Counted from the first letter of the stretch, positions 1 to 8,112 are shown. The stretch is 24,190 nt of DNA from DATFRX01 sp035630615 (GCA_035630615.1 DASQKI010000057.1:1-24190), one strand, 5' to 3'. Made by a program: numbers and translations. The notes: generated by a model not told the origin, from the sequence alone.

Positions 1-233
1 CGTACAGCCCGTCCGGCCTCGCCGAGCGGGCCACCGGCGCGGGCGGCGCCGTGCGCGCCTTCGCCGACGAGGTGCTCGCCGGCATGGCCGACCGCGAGGC
101 CGAGCTGCGTGAGGCGCTGGGCATGGAGCCCGCCCACGAGCAGCCGCTGTCGCCCGCCGAGGCCGCCGACCTGATCGACCACCCCGCGAGCCGCCGACCC
201 GGCCAGGCCCGCCCACTGAGGAGCTCACCCTGA
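1..233 (+). CDS. C-terminal part of a small DUF6167-like protein (5' end outside the window)
   Basis: The reading frame is open from base 3 and ends at TGA 231-233, so the gene starts upstream of the window. The visible part reads YSPSGLAERATGAGG, then a charged helical stretch AFADEVLAGMADREAELREA, and ends in a proline/arginine-rich tail. The YSPSGLA motif followed by an acidic amphipathic segment resembles the small one-membrane-segment DUF6167 family that I recall sitting directly before alaS in actinobacteria; the N-terminal membrane helix would be off the window. No function is known to me. Its stop codon overlaps the alaS start (TGATG), so the two are probably cotranslated. The internal GTG at 51 is not taken as the start, because the family-like motif lies upstream of it. 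Confidence 0.75.
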   Translation, partial: YSPSGLAERATGAGGAVRAFADEVLAGMADREAELREALGMEPAHEQPLSPAEAADLIDHPASRRPGQARPLRSSP

Positions 234-2902
234 TGGAGACCGCCGAGATCAAGCGGCGGTGGCTGACGTTCTTCGGCGATCGCGGCCACACCGTCGTCCC
301 GAGCGCCTCGCTGCTGCTGGACGACCCGAACCTGCTGTTCGTCAACGCCGGCATGGTGCCGTTCAAGCCCTACCTGCTCGGCCAGGAGACGCCGCCCTGG
401 AACCGCGCGACCAGCGTGCAGAAGTGCGTCCGGACCCTCGACATCGAGGAGGTCGGCAAGACCACCCGGCACGGCACGTTTTTCCAGATGTGCGGCAACT
501 TCTCCTTCGGGGACTACTTCAAGGAAGGCGCGATCGAGTACGCCTGGAAGCTGGTCACGGGGTCGCAGGACGATGGAGGCTACGGCTTCGATCCGGACAA
601 GGTCTGGGTGACCGTCTACCACGACGACGACGAGGCCAGGCGGCTTTGGCGCCGGGTCGCCGGCATCGCGGACGACCGGATCCAGGGTCGCGGACTCGAG
701 GACAACTACTGGCACATGGGCGTTCCCGGCCCGGGCGGCACCTGCAGCGAGATCTACATCGACCGCGGACCCGAGTTTGGCCCGGACGGCGGACCGGTCG
801 TCGACGAGGACCGGTTCCTCGAGATTTGGAACCTCGTCTTCATGCAGTCGCAGCTCAGCGCGGTCCGCAGCAAGGCGGACTTCGACGTCGAGGGTGACCT
901 GCCGGCGAAAAACATCGACACCGGCATGGGTCTCGAGCGCGTCGCCTATCTCCTCCAGGGAAAGCACAACCTCTACGAGATCGACGACACCTACCCGGTC
1001 ATCGCACGGGCGGCCGAGCTCGCTGGCGCGGCGTACGGTCGCGACCACGCCGACGACGTACGGCTGCGGGTCGTGGGTGACCACGTACGCAGTGCGCTGA
1101 TGTTGATCGGCGACGGCATCACCGCGAGCAACGAGGGTCGCGGCTACGTGCTGCGTCGCCTGTTGCGCCGGCTGATCCGGTCGATGCGGCTGCTCGGCGT
1201 CGACGAACCGGCGCTGGGCGAGCTGCTGCCGGTGAGCAAGGACTCCATGAAGGCGTCATACCCCGAGCTCGAGCGCGACTGGGAGCGCATCTCGCAGGTG
1301 GCGTACGCGGAGGAGGAGGCGTTCCGCCAGACGCTGCGGACCGGCACCCAGATCTTCGACGTGGCGGTGTCCGAGGCAAAGCACGCCGGCGCGACACAGC
1401 TGTCCGGCGACAAGGCGTTCGCGCTGCACGATACGTACGGCTTCCCGATCGACCTCACGCTCGAGATGGCGTCGGAGCAGGGGCTCAGCGTCGACGAGGA
1501 GGGCTTCCGTCGGCTCATGGCCGAGCAGCGCCAGCGCGCGAAGGCGGATGCGAAGGCCAAGAAGGGCCAGCACGCCGAGACCGGCGCCTATCGCGACATC
1601 GCCGACACGATGAGTACGACGGTCGAGTTCACCGGCTACGACGAGGTGGGCTCGGAGGGCGTGGTGCGTGGCATCGTCGGCGAGGCGGGAAGCATCGTCG
1701 CGGCCGGCGAGGGCGACGAGGTCGAGATCGTGCTCGACCGGACTCCGTTCTATGCCGAGGGCGGCGGTCAGCTCGCCGACACGGGAGTGATCGAGCTCGA
1801 CAACGGCGCGCGGGTCGAGGTGCTCGACGTGCAGTCGCCGCTGACCGGGTTGATCGCGCACCGCGCGCGCATCGTGTCCGGCGAGGTCAGCCTTGGCGCG
1901 GCGGCGCGGTCGTTGGTCGACGTCGAGCGGCGGCGTTCGATCAGCCGGTCGCACACGGCGACCCACATGGTGCACAAGGCGTTTCGCGAGGCGCTCGGCG
2001 AGACCGCACGTCAAGCGGGCAGCGAAAACTCGCCGGGGCGATTCCGGTTCGACTTCTCCGCGACCGGAGCCGTGCCGGCATCGGTGCTGTCCGACGTCGA
2101 GGCGCGGGTCAACGAGCTCGTGCTCGACGATCTGGCGGTGCATGCCGAGGTCATGAGTCAAAACGATGCGATCGAGTCCGGCGCGATGGCGTTGTTCGGC
2201 GAGAAGTACGGCGACGAGGTCCGCGTCATCTCGGTCGGCGACTGGGCCCGAGAGCTCTGCGGCGGCACTCACGCGGGTCGGTCGGGCCAACTGGGTGTGG
2301 TCAAGCTGCTCGGCGAGAGCTCGATCGGATCGGGCGTACGCCGGGTCGAAGCTCTGGTCGGCACCGACGCATACCGCTTCTTGGCCCGAGAGCACCTCCT
2401 CGTGGCGCAGCTGTCCGAGGCGTTGAAGGCGCAACCGGAGGAGCTGCCGGATCGGGTCGCGGACCTCGTCGACCGACTCCGCACGGCCGAGAAGGAGATC
2501 GAACGGGTCCGCATAGCGCAGCTCCTGTCATCGGCCGGCGAGCTGGCAGCGGCGGCTCGCGACGTCGGTGGGATCGCGTTCGTCGGCCATCAGGCGCCCG
2601 AAGGTGCCGCCGCGGGTGACGTGCGCAAGCTCGCCTTGGATGTGCGGTCCCGACTCGCCGATCGGGCGGCGGTCGTGGCCGTGATTGGGTCGGCGGCCGG
2701 ACGGGTATCGGTCGTGATCGCGGTCAACGACGCGGCCCGCGAACGCGGTGTCTCGGCGAATGCGCTGGTCAAGCTCGCGGCCGGCACCCTCGGCGGTAGC
2801 GGTGGCGGCAAGGACGATGTCGCACAGGGCGGCGGTACCGACGTCGCGGCGGCCGATGCGGTGCTTAAGCAGGTCGCCGAAGCCATCGCGAGCGCGCGGT
2901 GA
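233..2902 (+). CDS. alaS: Alanyl-tRNA synthetase, full length
   Basis: Class II aminoacyl-tRNA synthetase that charges tRNA-Ala in the cytoplasm; 889 aa is normal for bacterial AlaRS. The N-terminal catalytic core shows the family segments FVNAGMVPFKPYLLG, VQKCVRTLDIEEVGKTTRH, FFQMCGNFSFGDYF, WNLVFMQ and NIDTGMGLERVAYLLQG. The editing domain carries the zinc/catalytic HxxxH (H574, H578; HTATH) and CxxxH (C676, H680; CGGTH). The C-Ala domain ends in a glycine-rich GGSGGGKDDVAQGGG segment. The ATG at 233 overlaps the preceding TGA, and GAGGAG at 218-223 is a well-placed ribosome-binding site. No key residue is missing. It is followed by a long inverted repeat and then ruvX, the usual actinobacterial order. 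Confidence 0.98.
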   Translation: METAEIKRRWLTFFGDRGHTVVPSASLLLDDPNLLFVNAGMVPFKPYLLGQETPPWNRATSVQKCVRTLDIEEVGKTTRHGTFFQMCGNFSFGDYFKEGAIEYAWKLVTGSQDDGGYGFDPDKVWVTVYHDDDEARRLWRRVAGIADDRIQGRGLEDNYWHMGVPGPGGTCSEIYIDRGPEFGPDGGPVVDEDRFLEIWNLVFMQSQLSAVRSKADFDVEGDLPAKNIDTGMGLERVAYLLQGKHNLYEIDDTYPVIARAAELAGAAYGRDHADDVRLRVVGDHVRSALMLIGDGITASNEGRGYVLRRLLRRLIRSMRLLGVDEPALGELLPVSKDSMKASYPELERDWERISQVAYAEEEAFRQTLRTGTQIFDVAVSEAKHAGATQLSGDKAFALHDTYGFPIDLTLEMASEQGLSVDEEGFRRLMAEQRQRAKADAKAKKGQHAETGAYRDIADTMSTTVEFTGYDEVGSEGVVRGIVGEAGSIVAAGEGDEVEIVLDRTPFYAEGGGQLADTGVIELDNGARVEVLDVQSPLTGLIAHRARIVSGEVSLGAAARSLVDVERRRSISRSHTATHMVHKAFREALGETARQAGSENSPGRFRFDFSATGAVPASVLSDVEARVNELVLDDLAVHAEVMSQNDAIESGAMALFGEKYGDEVRVISVGDWARELCGGTHAGRSGQLGVVKLLGESSIGSGVRRVEALVGTDAYRFLAREHLLVAQLSEALKAQPEELPDRVADLVDRLRTAEKEIERVRIAQLLSSAGELAAAARDVGGIAFVGHQAPEGAAAGDVRKLALDVRSRLADRAAVVAVIGSAAGRVSVVIAVNDAARERGVSANALVKLAAGTLGGSGGGKDDVAQGGGTDVAAADAVLKQVAEAIASAR

Positions 2903-2917
2903 CCGCACTGCCCCTTC

Positions 2918-3004
2918 GCGCCGAGATTGCACGTCTTGCCCGCTGGATCCCGTCGACGTGTGCGAGCGAGGTCGGCGGGCGGGCAAGACGTGCAATCTCG
3001 GCGC
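2918..3004. repeat. Perfect 26-bp inverted repeat between alaS and ruvX
   Basis: Arms 2918-2943 and 2979-3004 are exact reverse complements (core GAGATTGCACGTCTTGCCCG) around a 35-nt spacer. Pairing continues imperfectly outwards between 2911-2917 and 3005-3013. No T-tract follows, so a classical intrinsic terminator is not clear. The right arm runs straight into the ribosome-binding region of ruvX, and 22 nt of it (2992-3013) recur with one mismatch before carA. Confidence 0.9.
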
Positions 3005-3022
3005 AAGAGGGGGTGGCAAGCG

Positions 3023-3484
3023 ATGCGTAAGGGGCGGCGAGTCGGTGTCGACATCGGGGCGGTTCGGATCGGGGTTGCCGCCTGCGACCCCGACGGATTG
3101 ATCGCCACGCCGGTCGAGACGGTGCCGGCCGATGATGCCGCTCTCGAGCGAATCGCTCATATCGTCACAGAGCAGCAAGCCATCGAAGTTGTCGTCGGGC
3201 TGCCGGTGTCGCTGTCGGGCCGAGAGGGTCCTGCCGCCACGGAGGCGAGGGCCTATGCTGTGCGACTGGCGGACCGCGTGCACCCTGTTCCGGTGCGCCT
3301 GGTGGACGAACGACTGACCACGGCGAGCGCCGAGCGCGCGCTGCGGACGAGCGGCCGTAAGGGAAGGAGCCGACGGGCCGTCGTCGACCAAGCGGCCGCC
3401 GTCGAGATCTTGCAGAGCGCCCTCGACGCGGAGCGCACTCGGGGCGCTCCATCCGGCGAGATCCTGAAAGGGAGCCGATCCTGA
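3023..3484 (+). CDS. ruvX: RuvX/YqgF-family Holliday junction resolvase-like nuclease
   Basis: RNase H-fold protein of 153 aa, the usual size. Members are putative Holliday junction resolvases or act in 5' pre-16S rRNA processing. Visible motifs are the N-terminal GVDIGAVRIGVA with the first catalytic aspartate D10, the VVVGLPVSLSG strand-loop, VRLVDERLTTASAERAL with the catalytic glutamate, and VDQAAAVEILQSAL with the terminal aspartate. ATG 3023 is preferred over an in-frame upstream start at 2927. The upstream extension would be translated from the inverted-repeat DNA and is not family-like, while AGAGGGGG at 3006-3013 gives a ribosome-binding site. The TGA at 3482-3484 overlaps the proposed mltG start. 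Confidence 0.95.
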   Translation: MRKGRRVGVDIGAVRIGVAACDPDGLIATPVETVPADDAALERIAHIVTEQQAIEVVVGLPVSLSGREGPAATEARAYAVRLADRVHPVPVRLVDERLTTASAERALRTSGRKGRSRRAVVDQAAAVEILQSALDAERTRGAPSGEILKGSRS

Positions 3485-4620
3485 GCCAGACCGGAGATGG
3501 AGCGACGTCACGCCGCCCCGCCGGCCATCGAGCGGCGCGCAAACCGCCTCGCCGGCGGCGCTGGCGCGGTTGTTTCGCCGTCTTGCTGGCGCTGGCTGTG
3601 GTGGCTGGGGGCATGTTCTTCGTGGTGAGCAAGGGTCTGAACTACGTCGAGGGGCTGTTCGGCGGACCGGAGGACTACGACGGTCAGGGCAGCGGCTCGA
3701 TCACGATCGAGATCGAGCAGGGCGACTCGTTGACGACGATCGGGGCGACCCTGCAAAAGGCCGATGTGGTCGCGAGCGCGGAGGCCTTCACCGACGCCGC
3801 GTCCGACAACCCGGACGCGCTGTCGATCCAGGCCGGCTTTTACGAAATGCGGCTCAAGATGTCCGGTGAGGCGGCGCTCAAGATGCTGCTGAGCGGCGAC
3901 AACCGGGCCGAGGCAGAGCTCACGATCCCGGAGGGTCTGACGACCGACGAGATCGTCGCTGTCATCGACAAGGAGACCAAGATCAAGGCCGCCGACGTAC
4001 GGAAGGTCTTGGACAACCCCAAGTCGGTGGGCCTGCCGTCGTACGCGAACGGCGACCCCGAGGGCTTCCTGTTCCCGGCGACCTATCCGATCCCACCTGA
4101 CGCGACCGCGCGCGACGTGATCGCGATGATGGTCGACAAGTTCAACGAGGAGGCGGCCAGCCTGCGCCTCGAGGAGACCGCCGACCAGCTCGGCATGAGC
4201 CCGCGAGAGATCGTGACGGTCGCGAGCCTGGTGCAGGCCGAGGCCAGCCGACCCGAGGACCTCGGCAAGGTGGCTCGCGTCATCGACAACCGGGTTCAGG
4301 CCGGTGACCTCTTGCAGCTCGACTCGACGGTGCACTACGCCATCGACGGCACGACCGACGGTGTGTTCACCAGCGACGAGGACCGCGCCGTCGACTCGCC
4401 GTACAACACCTATCGCTACTCGGGGCTGCCGCCGGGCCCGATCGACTCGCCGGGCGCGGATGCGCTGCGGGCGGCGCTCGACCCGACTCCGGGCGACTGG
4501 ACGTTCTTCGTCACGGTCAATCTCGAGACGGGAGAGACGCTGTTCGCGGAGACGCTCGCGCAGCACAACGCCAACGTCGCGAAGCTGCAGGCCTACTGCC
4601 AGAGTTCGGATCTGTGCTGA
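3481..4620 (+). CDS. mltG: Endolytic murein transglycosylase MltG
   Basis: Membrane-anchored lytic transglycosylase that cleaves nascent peptidoglycan strands and so ends glycan elongation. From CTG 3481 the protein is 379 aa. It has an Arg-rich cytoplasmic tail (residues 1-30), one membrane helix (about 31-49), a LysM-like region, and the YceG catalytic domain. The catalytic glutamate is probably E254 in VASLVQAEASRPEDLGKVAR, followed by LLQLDSTVHYAI, SPYNTYRYSGLPPGPI and the typical end FFVTVNLETGETLFA. No ATG, GTG or TTG lies in frame before TTG 3583, which would cut away half of the membrane helix. CTG 3481 overlaps the ruvX stop (CTGA) and has AAAGGGAG at 3467-3474, so a rare CTG start is proposed. 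The end overlaps aroE by 7 nt. Confidence 0.92.
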   Translation: MSQTGDGATSRRPAGHRAARKPPRRRRWRGCFAVLLALAVVAGGMFFVVSKGLNYVEGLFGGPEDYDGQGSGSITIEIEQGDSLTTIGATLQKADVVASAEAFTDAASDNPDALSIQAGFYEMRLKMSGEAALKMLLSGDNRAEAELTIPEGLTTDEIVAVIDKETKIKAADVRKVLDNPKSVGLPSYANGDPEGFLFPATYPIPPDATARDVIAMMVDKFNEEAASLRLEETADQLGMSPREIVTVASLVQAEASRPEDLGKVARVIDNRVQAGDLLQLDSTVHYAIDGTTDGVFTSDEDRAVDSPYNTYRYSGLPPGPIDSPGADALRAALDPTPGDWTFFVTVNLETGETLFAETLAQHNANVAKLQAYCQSSDLC

Positions 4621-5429
4621 CCCGTCGCTGCGGCGTCCTGGGCAGTCCGATCGCGCACTCGCTGTCGCCGGTGATGCATCGGGCCGCGTACGCCGCTCTC
4701 GGACTCGACTGGCGCTACGACGCATACGAGGTCGACGAGGCCGCGCTGACCGGTTTCGTCGCCGGGCTCGACGCGTCGTGGCGGGGCCTGTCGCTCACGA
4801 TGCCGCTCAAGCGTGTTGTGTTGCCCCTGCTCGACGATGTCTCGGAAACGGTTCGCGAGACCGGTGCCGCCAATACGGTCTTGCTCGACGAGGGCCGGTT
4901 GTCCGGCGACAACACCGATGTGCCGGGAATCGTGGCGGCGCTGGCCGAGCGCGGTGTGTCCCGGGTGACATCGGCCGTCATCGTGGGCGCCGGCGCGACC
5001 GCCGAGTCGACGGTGGCCGCGTTGCGACGGATCGGGCTGGTTTCGGTGCGCCTGCTCGTGCGCGATCCGGGTCGGGCCGAGCATCTGCGAGAGCGGGCGG
5101 CAGCCGCCGGTGTCGCGGTCGTGGTGGCTCCGCTCGACGACGCCTGGATCACCGACGACGCCGACCTCGCGGTCTCGACGGTGCCGGCCGCCGCACTCGC
5201 CGAGCACGCCGACGCCCTGGCCGGCGCCGACGCGGTGTTTGACGCGATCTACGACCCGTGGCCGACGCCGCTGACCGAGGCGGCTCGGGCCGGTGGCCGC
5301 GCCGTCGTCACCGGCGTCGATCTGCTCGCACACCAGGCCGTACGGCAGGTCTCGCTCATGACCGGACGCGACGTGCCTGTGGATGTCCTACGAGACCCCG
5401 CCCAGGCGGCACTAGGCTCTCGGCCGTGA
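4614..5429 (+). CDS. aroE: Shikimate dehydrogenase
   Basis: Reduces 3-dehydroshikimate to shikimate with NADPH in the common aromatic pathway; 271 aa. The substrate-binding N-terminus reads GVLGSPIAHSLSPVMH. The catalytic lysine is K66 in LTMPLKR and the catalytic aspartate is D102 in GDNTDVPG, with GAANTV between them. The Rossmann half contains VIVGAGATAESTVAAL (a GAGATA-type nucleotide loop) and the C-terminal VFDAIYDPWPTPLT. GTG 4614 overlaps the mltG stop (TGA 4618-4620), which favours translational coupling. Together with aroC-aroK-aroB 2.7 kb downstream it supplies four steps of chorismate synthesis; the prepilin peptidase and a sigma-factor pair separate them. Confidence 0.95.
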   Translation: MLTRRCGVLGSPIAHSLSPVMHRAAYAALGLDWRYDAYEVDEAALTGFVAGLDASWRGLSLTMPLKRVVLPLLDDVSETVRETGAANTVLLDEGRLSGDNTDVPGIVAALAERGVSRVTSAVIVGAGATAESTVAALRRIGLVSVRLLVRDPGRAEHLRERAAAAGVAVVVAPLDDAWITDDADLAVSTVPAAALAEHADALAGADAVFDAIYDPWPTPLTEAARAGGRAVVTGVDLLAHQAVRQVSLMTGRDVPVDVLRDPAQAALGSRP

Positions 5430-5500
5430 GCGAGCTTGCGAGCGAACAATTCAATGCCGCGAGATTTCACGCTTGCGACGAGCGCTAGCGAGGAGAACGC
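5426..5500 (+). repeat. GTGAGCGAGC-type imperfect repeat with a 20-codon mini-ORF
   Basis: The stretch between aroE and the next gene contains GAGCGAGCTTGCGAGCG and, downstream, CGCTTGCGACGAGCGCTAGC, giving an imperfect inverted arrangement around an AT-richer centre. A GTG at 5426 overlaps the aroE TGA (GTGA) and opens a 20-codon frame ending at TAG 5486-5488, 12 nt before the next start. I know GTGAGCGAGC...GAGCGA motifs as common at gene starts in actinobacteria. Coding is possible but unproven; it may only serve translational coupling. Confidence 0.45.
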
Positions 5501-6193
5501 GTGAGCGAGGAGGTGGTCGCGGCGGCTCTCGCTGCCGCCGTGGCGGCGGCGGTCGGCTCGCAGCTGCCCGCCGTCATCGCTCGGCTTCCAGAGCCGAAGG
5601 ATGCGGCCGAAGACAAGCCGCTCTACGTCGATCTCGCGCGCGCTCGTGGCCTCGGCGTCTGGTGTGCCGTCATCGCGGGTCTCGCGGCCGGCACGCTCGG
5701 CGCGGTGCTCGGCTTCGACGCCGGCCTGCCGACCTGGACCTTCCTGTGCGTGATCGGCGTGGGCCTGTCGTTCATCGACTGGCGGACCAAGCTGTTGCCG
5801 ATCCGCGTGGTGATGCCGTCCTACGCGATCGTCGCCGGCAGCCTGCTGATCGCCGCCAGCGCGACGTCCGACTGGGATTCGTTGATCCGCGCCGCGATCG
5901 GGTGGGCCGCGACGTTCGGCATCTTCGCGCTGATGTGGCTGATCTATCCGAAGGGATTGGGCTACGGCGACGTCCGGTTGTCCGGCGTGCTCGGCATGGC
6001 ACTCGCCTGGCAGGGCTGGCCGGAGCTGGTGATCGGGCTCTACGCCGCGTTCCTCATCGGTGGGTTGGTCGGAGCGGTGCTGTCCGCGCTCAAGATCGTC
6101 GATCGCAAGGGCTATCCGTTCGGCCCGTTCCTTCTATTCGGCGCCTGGCTCGCGGTGGCGATCACTCCGGCGATCATCGACTGGTGGACCTAA
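5501..6193 (+). CDS. Short-form prepilin peptidase (A24 family)
   Basis: Polytopic membrane aspartic protease of 230 aa, from GTG 5501 with AGGAGAA upstream. The two catalytic aspartates of A24 peptidases are visible: D93 in LSFIDWRTKLLP (the xDxRxxxIP-type first motif) and D157 in GLGYGDVRLSG (the GxGD motif). About six to seven hydrophobic helices surround them. The cytoplasmic cysteine-containing methyltransferase domain of classical PilD is absent, as in TadV/CpaA-like and actinobacterial short forms. It would cleave type IV prepilin or Flp-like leader peptides; no pilin or secretion gene is in the window. A copy between aroE and aroC is, as I recall, common in actinobacteria. Confidence 0.88.
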   Translation: MSEEVVAAALAAAVAAAVGSQLPAVIARLPEPKDAAEDKPLYVDLARARGLGVWCAVIAGLAAGTLGAVLGFDAGLPTWTFLCVIGVGLSFIDWRTKLLPIRVVMPSYAIVAGSLLIAASATSDWDSLIRAAIGWAATFGIFALMWLIYPKGLGYGDVRLSGVLGMALAWQGWPELVIGLYAAFLIGGLVGAVLSALKIVDRKGYPFGPFLLFGAWLAVAITPAIIDWWT

Positions 6194-6264
6194 CGCTCCG
6201 TCGCCGAGGGCCGGGTCGCCGCTCCATGGCGAAAAGGTCCGATCTCGTACGCAACCATGAGACT

Positions 6265-6276
6265 GACTCGCGAGTC
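6265..6276. repeat. 12-bp perfect palindrome upstream of the sigma factor
   Basis: GACTCGCGAGTC lies 30 bp before the sigma-factor start codon in a 113-bp intergenic region that otherwise shows no clear promoter. It could be a regulator site, but no protein can be assigned. Confidence 0.35.
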
Positions 6277-6306
6277 GTGTGGTCGAGGGGCGGCGGAAGG
6301 AGCCAC

Positions 6307-6801
6307 ATGGACGACGACTTCGTACGGCAGGTCTACGAGGCGTCATATCGACGACTCGTCGGCCAGCTGTACGGCGTGTGCCGCGACCTGGGGGAGGCCG
6401 AAGATGTCGTCCAGGAGGCGTTCGCGCAGGCCATCCAGCACGAGCGGAAGTTTCGACGTACGGACAACCCGGAGGCGTGGCTCCGCACGGTCGCGGTCAA
6501 CCTCAGCCGGAGCCGGTGGCGGCGTCGGATCGTCGGTGACCGGCTGCATCGCAGGACGCACCGGTCCGAGCTGGTCGAGCCCGACCTGTCGCCGGATCAT
6601 GTGGTGCTGATCGAGGCGATGCGGCAGCTGCCTGAGGTGCAGCGGCAGGTCATCGCGCTGCACCATCTCGCCGACCTGCCGGTCAACGAGGTCGCCCAGG
6701 CGGTTGGAGCCCCGGTGGGCACGGTGAAGGCGCGGCTGAGTCGGGGTCGAGCGGCCCTGGCCGAGCTGCTGTCCGAGCGGGAGGAGGCGAGCCATGCGTG
6801 A
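6307..6801 (+). CDS. ECF/SigE-type RNA polymerase sigma factor
   Basis: Alternative sigma factor of 164 aa. The sigma-70 region 2 part reads YEASYRRLVGQLYGVCRDLGEAEDVVQEAFAQA (split here only for description), with the AEDVVQEAF core-binding helix and NPEAWLRTVAVNLSRSRWRR. Region 4 reads LPEVQRQVIALHHLADLPV followed by the helix-turn-helix VAQAVGAPVGTVKARLSRGR. A long in-frame extension to 5473 exists, but the ATG at 6307 with GGAAGGA at 6296-6302 is the proper start. It overlaps the next gene by 8 nt (ATGCGTGA), so the downstream membrane protein is the likely regulator or partner. The target promoters cannot be deduced. Confidence 0.93.
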   Translation: MDDDFVRQVYEASYRRLVGQLYGVCRDLGEAEDVVQEAFAQAIQHERKFRRTDNPEAWLRTVAVNLSRSRWRRRIVGDRLHRRTHRSELVEPDLSPDHVVLIEAMRQLPEVQRQVIALHHLADLPVNEVAQAVGAPVGTVKARLSRGRAALAELLSEREEASHA

Positions 6802-8053
6802 TCTCGACGAGCTGCTGGACCCGGTGGTGAGCCGGCGAGCGACGGCGGCGACGCACACGCCGGACTTCGCCGCGATCGAGCGGCGTGGACGCCAGCGGCG
6901 GCGGCGCGCCCGAGCGATGGCGGCCGGTGCGGTTGCGGCGGTCGCCGCGGCGATCGCGTTTACGGGCACCCAAGTCGTGCAGGACAGCGCCGCGCCGGAG
7001 CCGGTCGGCCACCTGCGCGGCTTCGAGGGCCCGGACGGTGAGCTGGGACGCGCGATCGACAGTGGCGACGCCAGCGTGGCCAACAAGGCGTGGAGTGCGG
7101 ACGGCAGCACGCTGTTGACGACCTGGAGTGTGTCGCTACTCGATCCGGACAACCCGCGATCGTTCGCGCCCGCAGTCGGTTACACGATCCAGACCGGTGA
7201 ACAGGAGGGCTGGTCAAAGGTCTACCGAAACGAGGTTTTTTTCGTGCCGTCGAGTCCGGTCGCGGACGGCGTTTTCGCCGTGGGTCGTCGCGGCGAGCTC
7301 AATCTGGTGAGTCCCGGCGGCATCCGCGAGATGCGCGTGACGAAGCCACCGGCTCCCTTCGCCGACCTCGACGGAGATGCTCTCGTGGCCGACTGGGAGA
7401 GGTACGGCGGGTATTTGCTCATCGATGTCGGCGCCGGGCATGCCAGCGAGGTCAAGGAGCTCAGCGACGTCGCCCCTGCCTCGTGTGGCACGTCCGCGTC
7501 CGCGGCGCTGTCCAACGACGGCGACCTCTGGGCGCTCCGTCACGCCGATGGTCGCTATGAGCTGGTGCGGACCCTGCCTGACGGCGGCTCGACGAGCTTC
7601 GTCTTCGCGAACCAGGCTGCGGACCCGTTGGCCTCGATCATTCAGTACGAGGGTCGCGTCGGTGTCTTGTGGATCGCCACCGGCGGGGACCTTCGGGTCA
7701 GCGTTCCGAATCAGTCGGCGGGCGACGTGACGACGTACAACTACCCGGACGTCGCGAAGTCCGGCTTAACGAATGCTGGGTGCACCTTCGACGCGGTCGT
7801 CCTGCCGGACGGACGGTTGCTGATCGTGGGGCCATCCACGCTCGCTCGCAGCACCGACGCCACCTGGACGCGGGCCGAGACGTACCCGGTGCCGGCCGAG
7901 CTTCGCAAGACGACGACGGGAGGGCTCGGCGCCGTTGGAGAGGAGGCCTGCGCCGCCACTTACGACCCCTACGACAGTCGTGAGATCGACGTACCGGATC
8001 CGATCTGCAGCACCGACGGACTGCGCTGGCACACCAAGCCAACCGCGCCGTAG
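6794..8053 (+). CDS. Membrane-anchored, probably beta-propeller protein paired with the sigma factor (putative anti-sigma or sensor)
   Basis: A 419-aa protein that I do not recognise as a named family. The N-terminus (1-30) is acidic and lacks a zinc-finger anti-sigma HxxxCxxC motif. An Arg-rich stretch RRGRQRRRRAR (30-40) precedes one membrane helix (about 41-58), so the bulk faces outward. The exported part contains repeated short strands such as WSADGSTLLTTWS, GVFAVGRRGELNLV, DGDLWALRHADGRYELV, GVLWIATGGDLRVSV and VVLPDGRLLIV, suggesting blades of a beta-propeller, with a few cysteines that could form disulfides outside the cell. Its 8-nt overlap with the sigma gene implies a functional pair. 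An anti-sigma role is inferred from context only. Confidence 0.85.
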   Translation: MRDLDELLDPVVSRRATAATHTPDFAAIERRGRQRRRRARAMAAGAVAAVAAAIAFTGTQVVQDSAAPEPVGHLRGFEGPDGELGRAIDSGDASVANKAWSADGSTLLTTWSVSLLDPDNPRSFAPAVGYTIQTGEQEGWSKVYRNEVFFVPSSPVADGVFAVGRRGELNLVSPGGIREMRVTKPPAPFADLDGDALVADWERYGGYLLIDVGAGHASEVKELSDVAPASCGTSASAALSNDGDLWALRHADGRYELVRTLPDGGSTSFVFANQAADPLASIIQYEGRVGVLWIATGGDLRVSVPNQSAGDVTTYNYPDVAKSGLTNAGCTFDAVVLPDGRLLIVGPSTLARSTDATWTRAETYPVPAELRKTTTGGLGAVGEEACAATYDPYDSREIDVPDPICSTDGLRWHTKPTAP

Positions 8054-8112
8054 CGTCGACCCCGCGTGGGACGCCGCCAGCGCCCCAGGTGCTGCGTGAC
8101 AGACTGACTGCC

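Noticed and set aside
2918..3004. Terminal inverted repeats of an insertion sequence
   Set aside because: Only 35 nt lie between the arms, with no transposase and no clear target duplication.
5473..6306. Long N-terminal extension of the sigma factor
   Set aside because: It is the out-of-frame shadow of the prepilin peptidase; ATG 6307 has its own ribosome-binding site and the sigma region begins there.
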